A stretch of DNA of 64,000 nucleotides from a virus: the IMG/VR virus record IMGVR_UViG_3300049825_001003, positions 1 through 64,000 of that record. One strand, 5' to 3'. Made by a program: the position numbers and the translations under genes. Below the pieces are notes generated by a model that saw only the letters and a list, made by a program, of their open reading frames with translations, did not search any database and was not told the DNA's origin. The number at the start of each line of letters is the position of its first letter. Position 1 is the first letter of the stretch. This document shows, piece after piece, positions 60,356 to 64,000 of the stretch.

Positions 60356-60660
60356 AAGCAGAAGAATTAAAGCTTGGTGAGATGATTTGGCATGTTGAAA
60401 CTGGAGATTTATTAAGGCTTAAGGAGACTGTGGCTTATAACTCCACAGGAGACATAGAACTTGACGTCATTTTCTCCCTAGGGACAGACAAGTCATCCAA
60501 GTCAGTGTCAATTGAGGAACTGAACTCTCAATATGAGAATTTAAATGCCTTGATGGTTTCTATGGGACCTGTACAAAGAGCTGCTTTTGGCCTGCTTCTA
60601 GTAGATGTGAACAGTATCAAGATGGCGATGGTTTCAGCCTTTAATGGGGTGCAGAAATGA
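60352..60660 (+). CDS. Unrecognised protein, 102 residues
   Basis: ATGA overlap with the helicase gene; GGAGG site inside it. Alpha/beta, begins MKAEELKLGEMIWHVETGD. Role unknown. Confidence 0.7.
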   Translation: MKAEELKLGEMIWHVETGDLLRLKETVAYNSTGDIELDVIFSLGTDKSSKSVSIEELNSQYENLNALMVSMGPVQRAAFGLLLVDVNSIKMAMVSAFNGVQK

Positions 60661-60836
60661 TCAAAGACAATAAAGAAGAGCTGGCTTTTAGTCAAGTCAT
60701 GGACAATTTTTATAACAATTTTTATGCGTTAGTTCTTGCTACAAACGATACAGCGACTTTGGATAAACTCGAAATATTGTCAAAGTCTTTTAATGAACTG
60801 GTGGCTAAGTACGAAACTGTTTTGTTCGAAAATTAA
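60657..60836 (+). CDS. Small helical protein, 59 residues
   Basis: ATGA overlap with the preceding gene. Acidic, aromatic-rich helix (FSQVMDNFYNNFYALVLATND). Translational coupling is the main support. Confidence 0.65.
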   Translation: MIKDNKEELAFSQVMDNFYNNFYALVLATNDTATLDKLEILSKSFNELVAKYETVLFEN

Positions 60837-60860
60837 TTCTTAACCTTAAGGAGACTTTCT

Positions 60861-61187
60861 ATGGAAGCTGAATCCAGCGGTTCTTATACTCACTTCGAAA
60901 TGTGGTGCCAGGCTTGCGATGTTGAGCCAGGAGATACTTTGAACATTCTAATCAGGCCTACTCAAGACCCTGACGCAGAGTCTTTTATGTCCCGAGGCAT
61001 CTTCAAGAACGTAGTGAAAAAGAAAGCGGTCATTGTTTTAGAATCCGGTTCAACATTGTTTTTCAATACTGAAGAGCCTGATTGTGGAATCGTCACTGTC
61101 CGTGATGGAATTGAGTATGCCTGCAGAATCAGCTCTCCGAATCACAAAAACCCTCTTAGGTTAAAGGACATTGTAAGTGAAAAGTAA
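60861..61187 (+). CDS. Unrecognised protein, 108 residues
   Basis: AAGGAG site. Beta-rich (DTLNILIRPTQDPDAES; KKKAVIVLESGSTLFF), two Cys near the start. Function not recognised. Confidence 0.7.
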   Translation: MEAESSGSYTHFEMWCQACDVEPGDTLNILIRPTQDPDAESFMSRGIFKNVVKKKAVIVLESGSTLFFNTEEPDCGIVTVRDGIEYACRISSPNHKNPLRLKDIVSEK

Positions 61188-61515
61188 TATTCGAACTATG
61201 GTTTACAAAGTCATATCTGACGCAATATCTCCTGGCGGTTACTATTATAAAACCGTCCAGGACGCTATTGAAGACATCGCGCGCAGGGCTCTGGAAAAGA
61301 CAGTCATTAAAATCGAGAAGTCTCTTGAGAAGAACGAACATTTCGTTAAGGTCATGGAGCAGAACAGAACAAACGCATTAAGACAGAACACTGAACTGTC
61401 CAGGTTGGATATTTACAATATTTTTAGCAAAGAAATGGCAAGGTATATTCGAGAAGAATTGACTGTAGATATTAAAGAAATTGAAATTAAAATGAAGAAG
61501 AAAAAGGCCGAATAA
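61177..61515 (+). CDS. Unrecognised helical protein, 112 residues
   Basis: GTG start overlapping the previous gene by 11 bases; first candidates downstream lack better sites. Lys/Glu-rich, helical, ends KMKKKKAE. It converges with the minus-strand gene at 61517 with one base between them. Confidence 0.66.
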   Translation: MKSNIRTMVYKVISDAISPGGYYYKTVQDAIEDIARRALEKTVIKIEKSLEKNEHFVKVMEQNRTNALRQNTELSRLDIYNIFSKEMARYIREELTVDIKEIEIKMKKKKAE

Positions 61516-61516
61516 T

Positions 61517-62014
61517 TCAGTGAGACTCTTCAGAAATCTCCAAAGGCACGTAAACAACTTCCTGATCTTCACCCACCCTTACAAACCATCCAGCACTGTC
61601 TTTAATATTCTCAAGCTCTGCAAAAGCTAAAGAGCCAGGCGGAATCATATCTGTGTCGGCTATAACTATGTAAGGGCCAGTAGCGTGAGAGTAGACTGTG
61701 TTCTTTGTTGACATGATTCTGGAACTGGCCTCAATCAGTTTCTTCTCGACAGCATATCCAGCCCATCCATTCATCACACTGTCATAACGACTTCTGGCCA
61801 TAAACAAAGAAGCTTTCTTTTCTTCCTCATTAAAATCCAAACCATTTTCCCAAATCAAACCTAGCCGGAAAACTCTCTCAGTGACGTAAACAATTTCATC
61901 TTTCTCTTTAAGCAGAGAACTCGCAGCATCCCAGTCTTGTCCCATAGCCATCAGCTCGATTACTTGTTGAAGTTTCTTCTCGTGCACAGCATTGAAAATC
62001 ATTCGCATCCGCAT
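61517..62014 (-). CDS. Unrecognised late protein, 165 residues
   Basis: ATG with GGAG eight bases upstream. Helical first half (HEKKLQQVIELMAMGQDW), C-terminal beta part (TGPYIVIADTDMIPPGSLAF). Follows head genes, so a head-completion or structural role is plausible but unproven. Confidence 0.7.
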   Translation of the reverse strand: MRMRMIFNAVHEKKLQQVIELMAMGQDWDAASSLLKEKDEIVYVTERVFRLGLIWENGLDFNEEEKKASLFMARSRYDSVMNGWAGYAVEKKLIEASSRIMSTKNTVYSHATGPYIVIADTDMIPPGSLAFAELENIKDSAGWFVRVGEDQEVVYVPLEISEESH

Positions 62015-62037
62015 TCTACAATCTCCGCAACAAGGCT

Positions 62038-62358
62038 TTAGCGCAAAACTATCAATCCGCTCTCAGGGTTATTCAGTACAGGACCTAGGTTTGCTTGACG
62101 TGCTAAGTGCGACTTAATCACATCAACCACTTCTTTTCCTATGGCCGCTGAGTCAACTCTCATTATAGACAGCCCTTTCTCTGCTTGGCAAATCAAAGCG
62201 TAAAGAGCTCGTTCATATTGAGTTCCGTTAGGCATCTTGGCCCATTGTTCTTTCAGGGCGACTACAGCTTCAGCAGCCTTAATCTCTTCTTGAATAGCAA
62301 ACCATTCGGCATCTAAAGCCTTGATATGTTTCGGTAATAAAGCAAAAACATTATCCAT
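62038..62358 (-). CDS. Small helical late protein, 106 residues
   Basis: ATG at 62358 preferred because AAAGGAG lies just upstream; 62400 has no site and is inside the head gene. Helical, Ala/Glu-rich (ALDAEWFAIQEEIKAAEAVVAL). Possibly a scaffold or head-assembly factor. Confidence 0.68.
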   Translation of the reverse strand: MDNVFALLPKHIKALDAEWFAIQEEIKAAEAVVALKEQWAKMPNGTQYERALYALICQAEKGLSIMRVDSAAIGKEVVDVIKSHLARQANLGPVLNNPESGLIVLR

Positions 62359-62368
62359 AAATTCTCCT

Positions 62369-63478
62369 TTAATCTCTTTGAACGATCTGGTCATCTTCAT
62401 TTACAGTAAATCCAGGCGGAATGTAAATAGGCTCACATCTGCATCTAGGGTGCATCTTTAAAGCAGGCACCCATTGATTACGCTTCTTGCCGTAATTTGT
62501 TCCTGCAGAGGCCACTTCACTTAGCTTGTAGATTTTGAGAGTTCCGTCTGGATTGCGCGTGATTCTCTCGCACTCGTCACAGCATCTGCTGTCTTTTATA
62601 CTCACCAAGGCAATTCTTATCTCTGCATCTGCAGCTCCGAACACTTCCTGCAACGCTACGTGAGTTCCTGAGGATGCTGCAGCTGAGAGTTCATTAGAAA
62701 GAAGAGTTGCAGTCTTGTCGCTGAAGTCATCAGCCAATTCAGTTAAAGCTCTCTTGGCTTTGCTTATAGATATTCTCTTACTCGCAACATCCTCAATAAT
62801 CCCTTCAAGCATTTCAGTCTTTTCTTTTGACGTAGAGACCTTTTCTTTCAAGTCTGAGAGAGCGGAGTGCATTGTGGAGTGAACGTCTTGCAGGTTCTTA
62901 AGGTTCTGTTGCGCGATTTGCTCCTGAATAGTGTCGACGATTCTGTTCTTGAATTGAGAAATGCCTTGGTCGACATATCTCGAAGTCTTGCTCTGCGTGA
63001 GCTTGAGAGCAAATTCCAGAAAGTCATTTGGCACTGCAGGGGCAAGTTTGCCTGTGAGGTAGGAATAGTAATCACGCTGAGTGTCTACTGCATTCAGGAA
63101 AGAACCGTAGACAAGTCCAGCAGGAATCTTATTCATGAGGCCGAGGGCTTCAACCAAGTCCTCAGTTTTCTTCCCAGCCCCTTTGCCAAGGAATATCCAG
63201 CGAATGCATTCCAGATAGTCGTCAATTACAGGAAGAACTTTGTTCAAATCTATCTCGATGCGAGGAACTTCTCCAGTGTAGCCTCTGGGGAGCTTAGTAG
63301 GAATGTCGTCTGATTTTGCTAACTTCTCTATTTTTAAAGCCTTGAGAACAGCAGCAATCATTTTGTCTGAGATAAGCTCGATTGCATCTAAAGCGTTGTC
63401 CACTGCGTCTTCTATGAATTCTACGTGCTGTTGATGAGGCAAGTTTTTAGTTGTGATTTTTTCAGGAATTATTTTCAT
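62369..63478 (-). CDS. Mu gpF/SPP1 gp7-like minor head protein
   Basis: A 369-residue head-morphogenesis protein, usually found next to the portal. The diagnostic C-terminal part has DSRCCDECERI (about 297), a DGTLKIYKLSE loop, and MHPRCRCEPIYIPPGF (about 345). This Cys/His cluster is typical of the Mu F-like domain. The N-terminal 290 residues are long helices. ATGA overlap with the gene upstream. Confidence 0.83.
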   Translation of the reverse strand: MKIIPEKITTKNLPHQQHVEFIEDAVDNALDAIELISDKMIAAVLKALKIEKLAKSDDIPTKLPRGYTGEVPRIEIDLNKVLPVIDDYLECIRWIFLGKGAGKKTEDLVEALGLMNKIPAGLVYGSFLNAVDTQRDYYSYLTGKLAPAVPNDFLEFALKLTQSKTSRYVDQGISQFKNRIVDTIQEQIAQQNLKNLQDVHSTMHSALSDLKEKVSTSKEKTEMLEGIIEDVASKRISISKAKRALTELADDFSDKTATLLSNELSAAASSGTHVALQEVFGAADAEIRIALVSIKDSRCCDECERITRNPDGTLKIYKLSEVASAGTNYGKKRNQWVPALKMHPRCRCEPIYIPPGFTVNEDDQIVQRD

Positions 63479-64000
63479 GAAGGTTTCTTTTTGTTTTTGT
63501 TCTGGCGCGCTTTAAGGATAAGAGAAAGGTCTTCTACAGAGAGATCGTCACTGGTGTGTGCGATAGCTCCAGACTCTTTAGCAATGCCCTCAATTTGTTC
63601 TACACCCCAAGCAGCAGTGACGTAGATAGAATCATCGTGCTGGTTCATGTTCAGGTCGTGCATTTGCTCCAACATATTCTGGAGAACTTCTTTACTGTCT
63701 CTGTTTGATTTGATTTGAAGGAGAGCTTCTTGTTCTGTCTTTACTGCTTGAGCAGAAGAGAGTGAGAGAGCTTCTGAGATTTCTTTGGTAGACATGGGAC
63801 TGAAATCATCTCGATTTGCCATAGACCAGAAGCAATAGGAATCTTGAGCCGAAGTGCAAGCCCATGCGCAGCCAGGGAGGTCAGTAGTTTCGCGCTTCCC
63901 AAGCCTTACCATCTCTAGACGTAGGAGTGCTAAAGGACAAGCCTTTGCCGGAAGGTTTTGCAGTTTTCTCGGGCACACTTCATGGAAGCGTGATTCCTTA
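63475..64000 (-). CDS. Cys-rich protein with sigma-region-4-like helix-turn-helix, N-terminus beyond right edge
   Basis: The frame stays open to the right edge; GTG at 63978 is a possible internal start, but the coding pattern seems to continue upstream. A Cys/Trp cluster (LPGCAWACTSAQDSYCFW, about 45 residues after the GTG) may bind zinc. Next, MSTKEISEALSLSSAQAVK plus TEQEALLQIK matches the helix-turn-helix pattern of sigma-70 region 4 (T.EEI...L.LS...V...E.EAL..I). It may be a DNA-binding or transcription factor, possibly for late genes. The rest is charged and ends in a KNKKKPS tail. Confidence 0.62.
   Translation of the reverse strand, partial: KESRFHEVCPRKLQNLPAKACPLALLRLEMVRLGKRETTDLPGCAWACTSAQDSYCFWSMANRDDFSPMSTKEISEALSLSSAQAVKTEQEALLQIKSNRDSKEVLQNMLEQMHDLNMNQHDDSIYVTAAWGVEQIEGIAKESGAIAHTSDDLSVEDLSLILKARQNKNKKKPS

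Noticed and set aside
1-64000. tRNA or other structured RNA genes
   Set aside because: No cloverleaf-like segments with T-loop GGTTCRANNC were noticed in the intergenic gaps, all of which are short; I could not run a covariance-model search.

Overview
This window is part of a large lytic-type tailed-phage genome (or a closely related contig) infecting a Gram-negative host. It encodes a nearly complete T4-like recombination and replication set: DnaB-like helicase, primase, gp46/gp47 (Rad50/Mre11-like), UvsX-like, UvsY-like, gp32-like and UvsW-like proteins, and a dNMP kinase. It also has a bacterial C-family DNA polymerase, a prohead protease, a Mu gpF-like head protein, tail-fibre genes and a T4-type lysozyme. 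There are no ribosomal genes, no tRNA that I can see, and genes are packed with many ATGA overlaps. Three lipoproteins and several signal-peptide proteins imply a host with a periplasm.

Layout. 1-426: end of a minus-strand gene that runs off the left edge. 497-4911: plus-strand operon with a chaperonin (GroEL family) interrupted by a class 3 mini-intein, closed by a terminator. 4985-13995: helicase, two metallophosphoesterases, Rad50-like ATPase, membrane protein, dNMP kinase. 14064-20438: 2OG-Fe(II) oxygenase, a DNA polymerase III alpha subunit split over two genes, HNH nuclease, pentapeptide-repeat protein. 20522-26762: a very unusual repeat/nuclease/methyltransferase fusion, ssDNA-binding protein, UvsY-like protein, exported ClpP-like protease, HExxH protein. 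26783-34842: accessory zone of about 20 small genes (lipoproteins, membrane proteins, a phosphoesterase). 34839-42507: Hef-like homing endonuclease, UvsX, exported metalloprotease, exonuclease, primase. 42439-58408: minus-strand late block with spanin-like protein, lysozyme, 1098-residue repeat protein, papain-like amidase, 1236-residue fibre, virion proteins and prohead protease. 58445-61515: short plus-strand block with UvsW-like helicase, started from a divergent region holding two perfect palindromes. 61517-64000: minus-strand head genes and a sigma-region-4-like protein at the right edge.

Regulation. Eight intergenic sites in the plus-strand block match the bacterial sigma-28 (FliA) promoter pattern TAAAGTTT-N11-GCCGATAA with invariant 11-base spacing. 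In four of them the upstream gene's stop codon forms part of the -35 element. I found none on the minus strand. The phage therefore appears to have tied its early/middle genes to a motility-type sigma factor. A host in which FliA dominates a life stage, such as a Bdellovibrio-like predator, would fit, but this is speculation. Minus-strand genes seem to use a different signal, possibly extended -10 elements (TGCTATTrT).

The strongest novelty candidates are the sigma-28-like promoter set, the chaperonin intein at the catalytic GDG/TTT site, the 23-residue-repeat + nuclease + methyltransferase fusion, and the split polymerase.
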